Of a stretch of 64,000 nucleotides of DNA, positions 1 to 7,984 are shown piece by piece. Location: the NCBI RefSeq assembly GCF_004795855.1, contig NZ_CP039252.1, forward strand, positions 3,224,001 through 3,288,000, read 5' to 3'. This DNA comes from Hydrogenophaga sp. PAMC20947. Its GTDB lineage: Bacteria > Pseudomonadota > Gammaproteobacteria > Burkholderiales > Burkholderiaceae_C. Within the stretch, counting starts at the first letter, position 1; every line of letters starts with the position of its first letter. The position numbers and the translations under genes are program-made. The notes under the pieces were generated by a model, which saw only the letters and a list, made by a program, of their open reading frames with translations, had not been told where the DNA came from and made no database searches.

Positions 1-720
1 AATGCCAGCCTGCAGCGCCTGGGCACCGACTGGATCGACTTGCTGTACCTGCACCGCGACGATCAAAGCACGCCCATGGAGGAAACCGCCAGCGCGATGG
101 GCCGGCTGATAGCCGACGGCAAGATCCGCTACTGGGGCGTGTCGAACTTCCGCGGCTGGCGCATCGCCCGCCTGGTCGAGACCTGCCGCGCGATGGGCGT
201 GCCGCCCCCCATCGCCTGTCAGAGCCCTTACCACGTGATGGCGCGCGGCATCGAAGTTGAAGTTCTGCCTTGCTGCTCGCATCACGGTCTGGGCGTGGTC
301 GGCTACAGCCCGCTGGCGCGCGGTGTGCTCAGTGCAAAGTACCAGGTCGATGCACCGCCGCCCCCCGGATCGCGCGCGGCAAACAACGATCGGCGCTTGA
401 TGCAAACCGAGTTCCGCCGCGAATCGATGTTGCTCGCAGAGCAGGCTGCAACTTATGCGCAGCAGCGTGGTGTGCCCCTGAGCCAACTTGCGCTGGGCTG
501 GGTGCTCAACAACCGATTGATCAACAGTCTGATCGGCGGGCCGCGCACGCTGTCGCAGTGGCAGGACTACCTGAGCGCGATCGGCCAGCCCTTCAGCGCC
601 GAAGACGAAGCCTTTTTCGATTCGCTGGTGCCGGCAGGCCATGCATCGACACCCGGCTACACCGACCCGCAATACCCGGTAACCGGACGGGTGCCGGCTG
701 TCGGTGGCAACGAAAGCTAA
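1..720 (+). CDS. Aldo/keto reductase, 3' part (5' end outside window)
   Basis: The reading frame is open from base 1 to the TAA at 718-720, so the gene begins before the window. The first visible residues (N-A-S-L-Q-R-L-G-T-D-W-I-D-L-L-Y-L-H) are the classic aldo/keto reductase stretch leading into the catalytic histidine. The following GVSNF motif (about residues 47-51 of the visible part) and the late ALGWVLNN region also fit this NAD(P)H-dependent TIM-barrel family. About 240 codons are present, so roughly the first third, including the catalytic Asp/Tyr/Lys, is missing. The substrate cannot be told from this part. It lies upstream of the sugar-acid-type operon on the same strand but is separated from it by about 210 bases, so it may or may not be co-regulated. 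Confidence 0.9.
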   Translation, partial: NASLQRLGTDWIDLLYLHRDDQSTPMEETASAMGRLIADGKIRYWGVSNFRGWRIARLVETCRAMGVPPPIACQSPYHVMARGIEVEVLPCCSHHGLGVVGYSPLARGVLSAKYQVDAPPPPGSRAANNDRRLMQTEFRRESMLLAEQAATYAQQRGVPLSQLALGWVLNNRLINSLIGGPRTLSQWQDYLSAIGQPFSAEDEAFFDSLVPAGHASTPGYTDPQYPVTGRVPAVGGNES

Positions 721-912
721 AGCCACTGCCGCCACAAGCTCTTCAGCGCAGCATGACCCCATCGACGGGAACCTGCATGTGAGCGCAGCGATGGAACTGG
801 GGAGCCTATTCGCCAGGATGCAGCGCCTACCTTTCCCATGCAATCTAAGGCAGATTCTCAACGGCGACTCCCCACACATCCTAGGGAAATCACCCATACA
901 TCTGAGCAAAAC
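721..912. other. Intergenic region upstream of the SMP-30/TRAP operon
   Basis: No convincing gene is seen. A short open frame here has no recognisable similarity and runs into the next gene in another frame. The last part is AT-richer than its surroundings and leads into the palindrome at 913-938, so a promoter for the downstream operon probably lies here, but I cannot pick its boxes with confidence. Confidence 0.4.
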
Positions 913-938
913 ATTTGTTAACGTATACATTAATGAAT
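913..938. promoter_or_regulatory. Probable GntR/FCD operator covering the SMP-30 gene start
   Basis: A 26-base imperfect palindrome is centred on GTATAC (923-928), flanked symmetrically by TTAA (918-921) and TTAA (930-933), with three more matching pairs further out; 10 of 13 base pairs are complementary. It covers the ATG at 933. The next gene but one encodes a GntR/FCD regulator, a family that binds short palindromes of this size. I infer autorepression of the operon through this site; the binding itself is not shown. Confidence 0.5.
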
Positions 939-1928
939 CCACAGATCGCACCCATCTCGCAACCCGGTCTCGACACTGAGCTCACCGCCGTGGGTGTTGC
1001 GCTGACCCGCCCCGAATGTGTGCTGGCCACCCAATCGGGCGCGCTGTACACCGCCGACTGGCGCGGCGGCGTTTGCCAGATCGCTCCCGACGGCACCGAA
1101 ACCCTGTTCACCGGCACCATGCCCGATGGTTTGACCGCCCGCCCCAACGGCATTGCCTTGCTCGTCGATGGCAGCTTTCTGATGGCGCAACTGGGCGACA
1201 GCGATGGCGGGGTGTACCGCCTGACCCGCGAGGGGCAAATCGCGCCCTGGTTGATGCAGGTCGACGGGATCGACTTGCCACCGAGCAATTACGTGGTGCA
1301 AGACGCCGCTGGCCGCACCTGGATCACGGTCAGCACCCGCTTGACCCCACGCGCCGCCGCTTACCGCGGCGATGTGGCCGATGGCTTCATCGTTTGCGTG
1401 CAAGCCGACGGCAGCGCCGCCATCGTGGCCGATGGCCTGGGTTACACCAACGAAGTGGCCCTGCACCCCAGCGGGCAATGGCTGTACGTGAACGAAACTT
1501 TTGGGCGCCGCCTTTCCCGCTTTCCCGTGGCGGCCGATGGCGCGCTGGGCGAGCGCGAAACCGTGACCGAATTTGGCGCGGGCACCTTCCCCGACGGCCT
1601 GGCGTTTGACGAAGACGGCTTCGCCTGGATCGTGAGCATCGTCAGCAACCGGCTGATCCGCGTGGCGCCCGATGGCGCTCAACAGATCTTTCTCGAAGAC
1701 AACGAACCCGAGCACTTGGCCTGGGTGGAGGCGGCGTTCCAAAGCGCCACCATGGGCCGCCCCCATCTCGACGGCATCCGCAGCCAACGCCTGCGCAACA
1801 TCTCCAGCATCGCCTTTGCCGGCCCCAACCGCCGCACCGGCGTGCTGGGTTGCCTGCTCGGCAACAGCCTGCAAACCTTGACCATGCCCGCCGCCGGCGT
1901 GGCCCCCTTTCACTGGAATTTTCCATGA
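933..1928 (+). CDS. SMP-30/gluconolactonase-family protein
   Basis: Predicted 331-residue soluble beta-propeller of the SMP-30/gluconolaconase/LRE-like family, which usually hydrolyses sugar lactones using a bound divalent metal. Visible family features are the repeated G-x-x-Y/W-x-x-D-x-x-G blades (for example ALYTADWRGG, about residue 40), the P-N-G-I-A-L-L-V-D-G segment, the G-Y-T-N-E-V-A-L-H-P segment and FPDGLAFDEDG. I start it at ATG 933, because the earlier in-frame TTG at 915 would lie in the palindrome and neither start has a good Shine-Dalgarno sequence; a leaderless message is possible. Its stop overlaps the start of the GntR gene (ATGA). In this cluster it would open an aldonolactone produced by the neighbouring dehydrogenases. 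Substrate is unknown. Confidence 0.82.
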   Translation: MNPQIAPISQPGLDTELTAVGVALTRPECVLATQSGALYTADWRGGVCQIAPDGTETLFTGTMPDGLTARPNGIALLVDGSFLMAQLGDSDGGVYRLTREGQIAPWLMQVDGIDLPPSNYVVQDAAGRTWITVSTRLTPRAAAYRGDVADGFIVCVQADGSAAIVADGLGYTNEVALHPSGQWLYVNETFGRRLSRFPVAADGALGERETVTEFGAGTFPDGLAFDEDGFAWIVSIVSNRLIRVAPDGAQQIFLEDNEPEHLAWVEAAFQSATMGRPHLDGIRSQRLRNISSIAFAGPNRRTGVLGCLLGNSLQTLTMPAAGVAPFHWNFP

Positions 1929-2599
1929 GCCTACCAATCGCTGCCACCTCTTTGGTGGACACCGCCTACGACTTGATCCGGCGCCGTATTCTCGACAACG
2001 TATGGCCGCCAGGCCACCGCGCGCTGGAGCAAGAAGTGGCGCTGGCGCTGGGCATGAGCCGCACGCCGGTTCGCGAAGCGCTGGTGCGCTTGGAAAACGA
2101 TGGTTTGGTGGAAGTGGTGCCGCGCCATGGCATGCGCGTGTTGCCGGTTTCGCCCACCGATATGCGCGAGATTTACGAAATCCTGACCGCGCTGGAATGC
2201 ATGGCCGCAGAGATCGTGGCCCGCCGCAAGCCCAGCGACGCAGAACTGCAGCCCTTGATCCAGGCCACGGCTGACATGGATCAAGCCCTCGCGGAAGACG
2301 ACCTCAATGCCTGGGCCGCCGCGGACGAACGCTTTCACGCGGCCCTGATCGAGCTCTCAGGCAACCGCCAGCTCGCCGCCACGGTCTGGAACTACTGGGA
2401 CCGCGCCCACCGCGCCCGCATGTTCAGTTTGCGCCTGCGGCCCAAGCCTGTGAATTCGACCCAGGAGCACACGGCGCTGGTAGACCGCCTGCGCGATGGC
2501 GACGCCGCCGGCGCTGCCCAGGTCAACCGCGAACACCGCGAACGCGCCAGCCGCGAACTGCTGGTGATTTTTGAGCAATTCAAGCTCGCACAGATGTAA
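1925..2599 (+). CDS. GntR-family regulator, FCD (FadR) subfamily
   Basis: 224-residue transcription regulator. Residues about 10-75 form the GntR winged helix-turn-helix (AYDLIRRRIL, L-E-Q-E-V-A-L-A-L-G-M-S-R-T-P-V-R-E-A-L, then the wing VVPRHGMRV). Residues about 85-215 form the FCD ligand domain, with the metal-binding pattern carried by D and H residues (A-A-A-D-E-R-F-H-A-A-L-I-E-L-S-G-N and QEHTALVDRL, then NREHRERA). FCD members typically sense carboxylic or sugar acids with bound metal. It overlaps the SMP-30 gene by four bases and sits inside the operon, so it probably controls its own operon through the palindrome at 913-938. Confidence 0.92.
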   Translation: MSLPIAATSLVDTAYDLIRRRILDNVWPPGHRALEQEVALALGMSRTPVREALVRLENDGLVEVVPRHGMRVLPVSPTDMREIYEILTALECMAAEIVARRKPSDAELQPLIQATADMDQALAEDDLNAWAAADERFHAALIELSGNRQLAATVWNYWDRAHRARMFSLRLRPKPVNSTQEHTALVDRLRDGDAAGAAQVNREHRERASRELLVIFEQFKLAQM

Positions 2600-2610
2600 C
2601 CCCAAACACC

Positions 2611-3684
2611 ATGAAACAACTCTCTATTGCGGTATTGCCCGGCGATGGCATCGGTCCCGAAGTCATGGACAGCGCCTTGCAGGTGCTCCAAGCGGTCGGA
2701 ACCCGAATCGACCGCCAGTTCGTCACCCAGCACCACCCCGCTGGCGCGCAAAACTATGTGGACACCGGTGAATCGCTCCCCGAGTCCACCCTGGCGGCCT
2801 GCCGCGCCGCCGATGCCATTCTGTTTGGCGCCATGGGCTTGCCCCACGTGCGCGGCGCCGACGGCACGGAAATCATTCCCCAACTCGACATCCGGTTTGC
2901 GCTCGACCTCTACGCCGGCGTGCGCCCGGTGCGCACCTGGCCGGGCTTGCCCGTGCCCCTCTCAGACCCGCGCGCCACAGCGATCGATCTGGTGTTGGTA
3001 CGCGAAAACACCGAAGGTCTCTTCTATGCCCGCGGTCGCGGCGTTGTAGAAGCTGACGCCGTGTACGACACACAAAAAATCAGCCGAGCAGGCACCACGC
3101 GCATCGTCGATTTCGCCCTGAAACTCGCCGAAGACCGGGCCAAGCTCGGCAAGCCCGGCAAGGTCACCAACGTGGACAAGGCCAACGTCTTTGCCTCGAT
3201 GGCCTTCTGGCGCCAGATCTTCGAAGAACGCGCCAAGCTGCACCCCAGCGTCCAAACCGAAAACGCCTATGTGGATGCCATGGCGCTGAACCTGGTGCTC
3301 AAGCCCTGGCAATACGACGTGCTGGTCACCGAAAACATGTTCGGCGACATCCTGTCCGACCTCATCGCCTCGCTCGTGGGCGGCATGGGCATGGCGCCAT
3401 CGGGCGACATCGGCGACCACCACGGCCTGTTCCAGCCCGCCCACGGCACCGCGCCCGACATCGCCGGCCAAGGCATTGCCAACCCGACCGCGATGATTCT
3501 CTCGGCCGCCATGATGCTCGACTGGCTGGCCATTCGCCAACAAGACGACGCGCTCGCCGTGGGCGCGCGCACCATCGAAAACGCAGTGCAAGCAGCCTTC
3601 GTCAGCCAATCGGTTCGCCCCCGAGAGTTCGGCGGTACCAGCGGCACGGCAGACATCACCCGCGCGGTGCTGGAGCGGCTGTGA
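2611..3684 (+). CDS. Isocitrate/isopropylmalate dehydrogenase-family enzyme
   Basis: 357-residue NAD(P)-dependent beta-decarboxylating dehydrogenase. Motifs seen: LPGDGIGPEV (residues 8-17), the substrate-arginine region DLYAGVRPVRTW, VRENTEGLFYARG, the catalytic lysine region NVDKANVFASM, the metal-binding aspartates in NMFGDILSDLIASLVGGMG, and H-G-T-A-P-D-I-A-G-Q-G-I-A-N-P near the coenzyme site. The general fold is shared by LeuB, tartrate dehydrogenase, D-malate dehydrogenase and homoisocitrate dehydrogenase. Its place between a GntR regulator and a TRAP transporter argues for a catabolic hydroxyacid (tartrate- or malate-like) rather than leucine synthesis. It starts 11 bases after the regulator gene and its stop overlaps the next start (GTGA). 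Confidence 0.88.
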   Translation: MKQLSIAVLPGDGIGPEVMDSALQVLQAVGTRIDRQFVTQHHPAGAQNYVDTGESLPESTLAACRAADAILFGAMGLPHVRGADGTEIIPQLDIRFALDLYAGVRPVRTWPGLPVPLSDPRATAIDLVLVRENTEGLFYARGRGVVEADAVYDTQKISRAGTTRIVDFALKLAEDRAKLGKPGKVTNVDKANVFASMAFWRQIFEERAKLHPSVQTENAYVDAMALNLVLKPWQYDVLVTENMFGDILSDLIASLVGGMGMAPSGDIGDHHGLFQPAHGTAPDIAGQGIANPTAMILSAAMMLDWLAIRQQDDALAVGARTIENAVQAAFVSQSVRPREFGGTSGTADITRAVLERL

Positions 3685-4727
3685 GCCAGCGCATCGCCAT
3701 CGTTGGAGCCGGGTACTTTGCACAGTTCCATGTGCAGGGCTGGCAAGCGGCGGGGGCCACGGTGGTGGCACTGTGCGACACCGACTTGACCAAAGCCCAG
3801 GCCATGGCCACGCGGTTTGGAGTTGCCGAGGTGTTCAGCGACGCCGCGACCATGATCGAAGAACTGAGCCCCGACGTGGTCGATGTCGTGCTGCCCCCCG
3901 GCGCCCAAGCTCCGGTGGTTCGCGCCGCACTGGCTAAGGGCATTGCGACCGTGTGCCAGAAGCCCTTTGGCGTCGACATTGCACAAGCAACGGCCCTGAC
4001 CGAAGAAGCGGAGCGTCTGGACACGCCTCTGGTGATCCACGAAAACTTCCGTTTCAGCCCCTGGTATCGGGAGTGCAAGCGTTTGATGGATGCGGGTCAT
4101 TTTGGCCGGGTACACGGCATCACGTTCCGGCTGCGCACAGGCGACGGTCAAGGCCCGAATGCCTACCTCGACCGCCAACCCTATTTCCAGCAGATGCCGC
4201 GCCTGCTCATCCGGGAAACCGGCGTGCACTACGTGGACACCTTCCGCTACCTGATGGGCGACGTGGTCGCGGTGACCGCCCGCCTGCGCCGCCTCAACCC
4301 GCACATCGCGGGCGAAGATGCCGGCTTGGTGATTTTCGAGTTTGCAGACCAACGCCAAGGCCTGTTCGATGGAAACCGCCTCAACGACCACACAGCCGAC
4401 AACCCGCGCACCACCTTGGGCGAAATGTGGCTCGAAGGGGAACGCGGCGTGATGCGGCTGGATGGCAACGCCCGGCTCTGGTGGAAGCCCCATCACGGCA
4501 CCGAAAGCCAGCACGCCTACGAAGGCACCACCGAAGGCCCGCATGGCGGCGCATGCACCGCATTGCACGCCCATGTGCTGGCCCATTTGAACAACGCTTC
4601 CCCGTTGCAAAACAGCGCCCGGGACTACCTGGAAATCTTGCGCATCGAGGAAGCCATTTATCACTCACACGCCAGTGGACGCAGGGTCTTGCTGGCGGAT
4701 TTTCAACCCCAAGACCCCGCCAACTGA
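3681..4727 (+). CDS. Gfo/Idh/MocA-family oxidoreductase
   Basis: 348-residue NAD(P)-dependent oxidoreductase that probably oxidises a sugar, inositol or related polyol. The N-terminal Rossmann motif IVGAGYFAQFHVQGW is at residues 7-21, followed by the nucleotide-binding end ALCDTDLTKA. The EKP-type motif appears as QKPFGVD (about residue 93), and the domain 2 pattern E-T-G-V-H-Y-V-D-T-F-R-Y-L contains the usual catalytic histidine. The GTG start overlaps the preceding TGA by four bases, which makes translational coupling likely. It is 11 bases upstream of the TRAP substrate-binding protein gene. Substrate unknown. Confidence 0.88.
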   Translation: MSQRIAIVGAGYFAQFHVQGWQAAGATVVALCDTDLTKAQAMATRFGVAEVFSDAATMIEELSPDVVDVVLPPGAQAPVVRAALAKGIATVCQKPFGVDIAQATALTEEAERLDTPLVIHENFRFSPWYRECKRLMDAGHFGRVHGITFRLRTGDGQGPNAYLDRQPYFQQMPRLLIRETGVHYVDTFRYLMGDVVAVTARLRRLNPHIAGEDAGLVIFEFADQRQGLFDGNRLNDHTADNPRTTLGEMWLEGERGVMRLDGNARLWWKPHHGTESQHAYEGTTEGPHGGACTALHAHVLAHLNNASPLQNSARDYLEILRIEEAIYHSHASGRRVLLADFQPQDPAN

Positions 4728-4738
4728 AGGAGACAAAC

Positions 4739-5731
4739 ATGAAAGCCATTCGATACACCCTGATCGCCGCTGCGGCCACGCTGAGTTTCTCGGCCGCCCA
4801 GGCGCAGACCGTGCTGAAGTTCAGCCACACCGACCAGCAATCGGGCGCCCGCCAGGCCGCCGCCGAGGTATTTGCCAAGAAGGTGGAAGAGCTCACCCAG
4901 GGCCGCTACGTGGTGCGCACCTTCTGCTGCAGCCAACTCGGCAACGATCCCAAGAACATCGAGCAGCTCGCGCTCGGCGGAATCGACTTCACGGTGTCGG
5001 CCACCGGCTCCTATGCGACCCATGTGCCCACCCTCAACCTGACCATGTTGCCTTTCCTGGTGGACAACTACCAGCAAGGCTGGAAGCTCTACGACGAGAG
5101 CAAATGGCTCAAGGCCCAGTTCGACAAGGCACCCGAAAAAGGTTTCCGTTTTCTGTCCACCTGGGAAGCCGGTTTTCGCAGCATGACCACCAAGGAGCCG
5201 CTGAACTCGCCCGAGGATGCCAAGGGCAAGAAGCTGCGCACGTTCCCCAACGAAATGATGCGCTGGACACTGGAAGCCATGGGCTTCAACATTCAGATCA
5301 TGCCCTTGCCCGAGGTCTACCTCGCCATCCAGCAGGGCGCGGTGTCAGGCCAGGAAAACCCGATCGACACCATCTTCTCGAACAAGTTTTATGAAGTGGC
5401 GCCCAACGTCACCCTGACCAACCACGTCTACAGCCCGATCCCGCTGGCGGTCAGCGAAAAAACCTGGCAGAAATTCTCGGAAGCCGATCGCAAAGCCGTC
5501 ACCGAAGCCGCGCAGATTGCCGCCAAATTCAGCCGCGAGCTGATCTCGGGCAACGACGCCAAACAGCTGGCCGAAATGACCAAAAAAGGCGCCAAGGTCA
5601 ACGCCAAACCCGATGTGGAAGCCTTCCGCAAGGCAGTGCAACCGGTGTATGGCCAGGCCCGTGAGAAGTTTGGGGCCGATGTCGACGCTTTCCTCAAAGA
5701 CGCCGAAATGGTGCGGGCCAGCGTCAAGTAA
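4739..5731 (+). CDS. TRAP transporter substrate-binding protein (DctP type)
   Basis: 330-residue periplasmic solute-binding protein for a sodium-coupled TRAP transporter. A Sec signal peptide is visible at residues 1-22 (lysine, hydrophobic stretch, AAQA then cleavage before QT). The conserved DctP core is present: K-F-S-H-T-D-Q-Q-S-G near the mature start, and G-K-K-L-R-T-F-P-N-E at about residue 160, which carries the arginine that normally clamps a substrate carboxylate. GAVSGQENP follows at about residue 200. The open frame extends far upstream but the signal peptide and the AAGGAGA-like ribosome site fix the start at 4739. The next two genes encode the membrane subunits. Confidence 0.93.
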   Translation: MKAIRYTLIAAAATLSFSAAQAQTVLKFSHTDQQSGARQAAAEVFAKKVEELTQGRYVVRTFCCSQLGNDPKNIEQLALGGIDFTVSATGSYATHVPTLNLTMLPFLVDNYQQGWKLYDESKWLKAQFDKAPEKGFRFLSTWEAGFRSMTTKEPLNSPEDAKGKKLRTFPNEMMRWTLEAMGFNIQIMPLPEVYLAIQQGAVSGQENPIDTIFSNKFYEVAPNVTLTNHVYSPIPLAVSEKTWQKFSEADRKAVTEAAQIAAKFSRELISGNDAKQLAEMTKKGAKVNAKPDVEAFRKAVQPVYGQAREKFGADVDAFLKDAEMVRASVK

Positions 5732-5737
5732 ACCGCC

Positions 5738-6265
5738 ATGACACACGCCCCCCTGCTCGGCCCGCAGTCTCCCGCACCCCTGCCTCTTCGCTTGCTCGGT
5801 CGCCTGGTCGACTGGACGGTGATTGCTATCGGCGCGACGATGGCCACGATGGTGTTTTTCAACGTCAGCCTGCACATCATCAACAAGGACCTGGCCTGGG
5901 TCACAGAGTTTGGCGAGCTCCTGCTGGTCTGGGTCACTTTCCTGGGGGGCGCGTGTGCCGTGCAACGGGGCTCTCACATGAGCATCACCGAGTTCATCGA
6001 CAAACTCAATCCAGCGCAGCGCCGGTGGGCCGATGCGGTGGTGCAAACCATTTGCCTGGGCATGCTCGTGGTGCTCACCTATTACGGCTGGAACCTGGTG
6101 GAAGTCAACTGGGGCAACCAGCTCACCGTGCTCGGCTGGCCTGTGGCTATCCAGTACATGGGCATGGCCGTGGGCAGCAGCTTGATGCTGGTCTTCATGT
6201 GCTGGGACCTCTGGCAAATCCTGGCGGGCGTGCCCCGCGATCAACGCTACCCTGCTTCGGAGTAA
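5738..6265 (+). CDS. TRAP transporter small membrane subunit (DctQ type)
   Basis: 175-residue inner-membrane protein with four predicted transmembrane helices at about residues 25-48, 60-80, 98-120 and 138-162. The DctQ signature is visible in W-V-T-E-F-G-E-L-L-L-V-W-V-T-F-L-G-G-A, followed by RGSHMSITEF. Together with the DctM subunit it forms the transport unit fed by the DctP protein encoded six bases upstream. Four bases separate it from the dctM-like gene. Confidence 0.9.
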   Translation: MTHAPLLGPQSPAPLPLRLLGRLVDWTVIAIGATMATMVFFNVSLHIINKDLAWVTEFGELLLVWVTFLGGACAVQRGSHMSITEFIDKLNPAQRRWADAVVQTICLGMLVVLTYYGWNLVEVNWGNQLTVLGWPVAIQYMGMAVGSSLMLVFMCWDLWQILAGVPRDQRYPASE

Positions 6266-6269
6266 CCCC

Positions 6270-7565
6270 GTGCTAGCCCTCACACTTTTTGGCGTCTTCT
6301 TCCTGATCGCGCTGGCAGGGGTTCCCCTGCTCTTCTCCATACTCGTGACCACCGTGGGCATCATCTGGGCCCAGAACCTCGGTCACCCGATGGAGACCAT
6401 CTTCCTGTCCTTCATCGGCGGCGTGGAACCCTTCATCTTGCTGGCGGTGCCACTGTTTGTCTTCGCCGGCGAGTTGCTCGCGCAAGGCGGTGTGGGCAAG
6501 CGCATTGTGGAATTCGCCCGCGTGCTGTTCGGGTGGTTGCCCGGTGGCCTGGGCGTGGTCACGGTCATCAGCTGCACCATGTTTGGCGGCGTCTCCGGCT
6601 CAGCCATTGCCGACACAGCTGCCATTGGTTCGCTGGTGATCCCCTCCATGATTGCAAGGGGGTATTCGCGTGGCTTTGCGGCCGCCCTGCTGGCCGTCGC
6701 GGGTACCATTGCCCTGCTGATGCCGCTGTCGATTCCGTTCCTGATATACGCCTTCATCTCAGGCGTGTCCATGCGCACCCTTTCAATGGCCGGCCTGCTG
6801 CCCGCCATCGCCTCGGCCATTGCGCTGATCGTGGTGTGCATGTGGCACGGCAAAAAGTCGGGTTGCGACACGGGTGAAGACCGCTCGACGCTGAAGGAAA
6901 TCTGGACCGCCACCCGCGACGCTGGCCCCGCGCTGTTGATGCCCATCATCATCATCGGCGGCATCTGGACCGGTGTGTTCACGCCGAGTGAGTCCGCCGC
7001 CATTGCCGTGTTCTACGGCCTGATCGTGTCACTGTTCTATTACAAAGACCTGTCCTGGCGCCGCATCCCCCAGCTGCTGCTCAACGCGTTCATCACCAGC
7101 GCCACGGTCATGCTGGTGATTGGTGCCACGGGCGCTATGGCCTGGTTGATCACCGTCGAGCAGGTGGCGGTGCAAATGGCCGCATGGATTCAGGTGGTGG
7201 CCACCGAGCCCTGGATGTTCCTGATGCTCTTCAACGTCTGCCTGTTGCTGCTGGGCATTTTCATCGAACCGTTGCCCGCCATGTTGCTGTCGGCGCCGCT
7301 GTTCCTGCCGCTGGCCAAACACTTTGAGATGGACATGGTGCACATCGGCGTCGTGATGACGGCCAACCTGGCCATTGCGTTGTACACCCCCCCGGTGGGC
7401 GGCACGTTGTTCGTCGCCGCCAAACTGGCCAAGGTGGGCATTGGGGAAATCACCAAACACCTGTGGCCGCTCATGGCCGCCACATTCACCGTGGTGCTCC
7501 TGATCACCTACATTCCTGCGCTATCGACCTGGCTGCCCCGCCTGATCCAGTCGATGTCCAACTGA
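6270..7565 (+). CDS. TRAP transporter large membrane subunit (DctM type)
   Basis: 431-residue integral membrane protein, the sodium-coupled transport channel of the TRAP system. Many hydrophobic helices cover the length. Family hallmarks are P-L-F-V-F-A-G-E-L-L-A-Q-G-G (about residues 60-74), the G-V-S-G-S-A-I-A-D-T-A-A-I-G motif (about 109-122) and the late Y-T-P-P-V-G-G-T-L-F (about 370-380). The GTG start lies four bases after the DctQ stop, which indicates coupled translation. Length fits the 425-435 residues usual for separate DctM subunits. Confidence 0.93.
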   Translation: MLALTLFGVFFLIALAGVPLLFSILVTTVGIIWAQNLGHPMETIFLSFIGGVEPFILLAVPLFVFAGELLAQGGVGKRIVEFARVLFGWLPGGLGVVTVISCTMFGGVSGSAIADTAAIGSLVIPSMIARGYSRGFAAALLAVAGTIALLMPLSIPFLIYAFISGVSMRTLSMAGLLPAIASAIALIVVCMWHGKKSGCDTGEDRSTLKEIWTATRDAGPALLMPIIIIGGIWTGVFTPSESAAIAVFYGLIVSLFYYKDLSWRRIPQLLLNAFITSATVMLVIGATGAMAWLITVEQVAVQMAAWIQVVATEPWMFLMLFNVCLLLLGIFIEPLPAMLLSAPLFLPLAKHFEMDMVHIGVVMTANLAIALYTPPVGGTLFVAAKLAKVGIGEITKHLWPLMAATFTVVLLITYIPALSTWLPRLIQSMSN

Positions 7566-7588
7566 CGTCCGATTCCGAGAACCGCCCC

Positions 7589-7873
7589 ATGCAAGCCCTT
7601 GTTGTTGATTTCCACATCCACCCCGGTTTTGAAGACGCTTTTGAGACCGCCATTTGCGACAACGCACGCAGTTCGCTGGAGCAGGAACCGGGATGCCACA
7701 TGTTTGATGTGTGCCGTGACCCGGCCGATCCGGGTCTGTTCTTCCTGTACGAGCTCTACACGGATGAAGCGGCTGTGCAAGCCCATCTGGAAGCACCGCA
7801 CTTCAAAAGCATGAGCGAACTCACCGCCACCTGGGTGGCCTCCAAGCGCGTCCAGCGCTTGCGGCGCCTCTGA
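7589..7873 (+). CDS. ABM-domain protein, putative quinol monooxygenase
   Basis: 94-residue single antibiotic-biosynthesis-monooxygenase (dimeric ferredoxin-like) domain. The pattern SSLEQEPGCHMFDVCRD followed by F-F-L-Y-E-L-Y-T-D-E-A-A-V-Q-A-H and PHFK is typical of the YgiN-like group. I start it at ATG 7589 because the residues before it overlap the DctM end and do not fit the family. It is 23 bases after dctM and is probably the last gene of the operon. Such proteins often accompany sugar-acid and aromatic catabolism clusters but this one has no proven role. Confidence 0.8.
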   Translation: MQALVVDFHIHPGFEDAFETAICDNARSSLEQEPGCHMFDVCRDPADPGLFFLYELYTDEAAVQAHLEAPHFKSMSELTATWVASKRVQRLRRL

Positions 7874-7877
7874 GAAC

Positions 7878-7938
7878 GGGGATAAAAAGCGGTCGAAACA
7901 AGACCGTTTAGCCCCTGCGGCTTGGCCTTGGCCGCAAT
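7878..7938 (+). promoter_or_regulatory. Two tandem stem-loops ahead of the ProQ/FinO-domain gene
   Basis: The first stem pairs GGGGaTAAA (7878-7886) with TTTAgCCCC (7907-7915) and CGGTC (7890-7894) with GACCG (7902-7906); the loop is GAAACAA, the inner three bases AAG bulge out and one pair is mismatched. Directly after it TGCGGC (7916-7921) pairs with GCCGCA. Both lie between the stop of the ABM gene and the start at 7985. They could be a weak terminator of the operon or an RNA site bound by the ProQ-type protein. Role inferred only. Confidence 0.45.
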
Positions 7939-7984
7939 GGCTGGCATGATGCTGGGTTTGACCGACGCGATCCAGCATTTATTC

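Noticed and set aside
704..979. 91-codon frame upstream of the SMP-30 gene
   Set aside because: No similarity, no ribosome site, and it runs into the real gene in another frame.
3267..4664. 465-codon minus-strand frame opposite the dehydrogenase and Gfo/Idh/MocA genes
   Set aside because: It is a shadow of two well-supported genes, with a His/Gln/Gly-rich composition typical of such frames.
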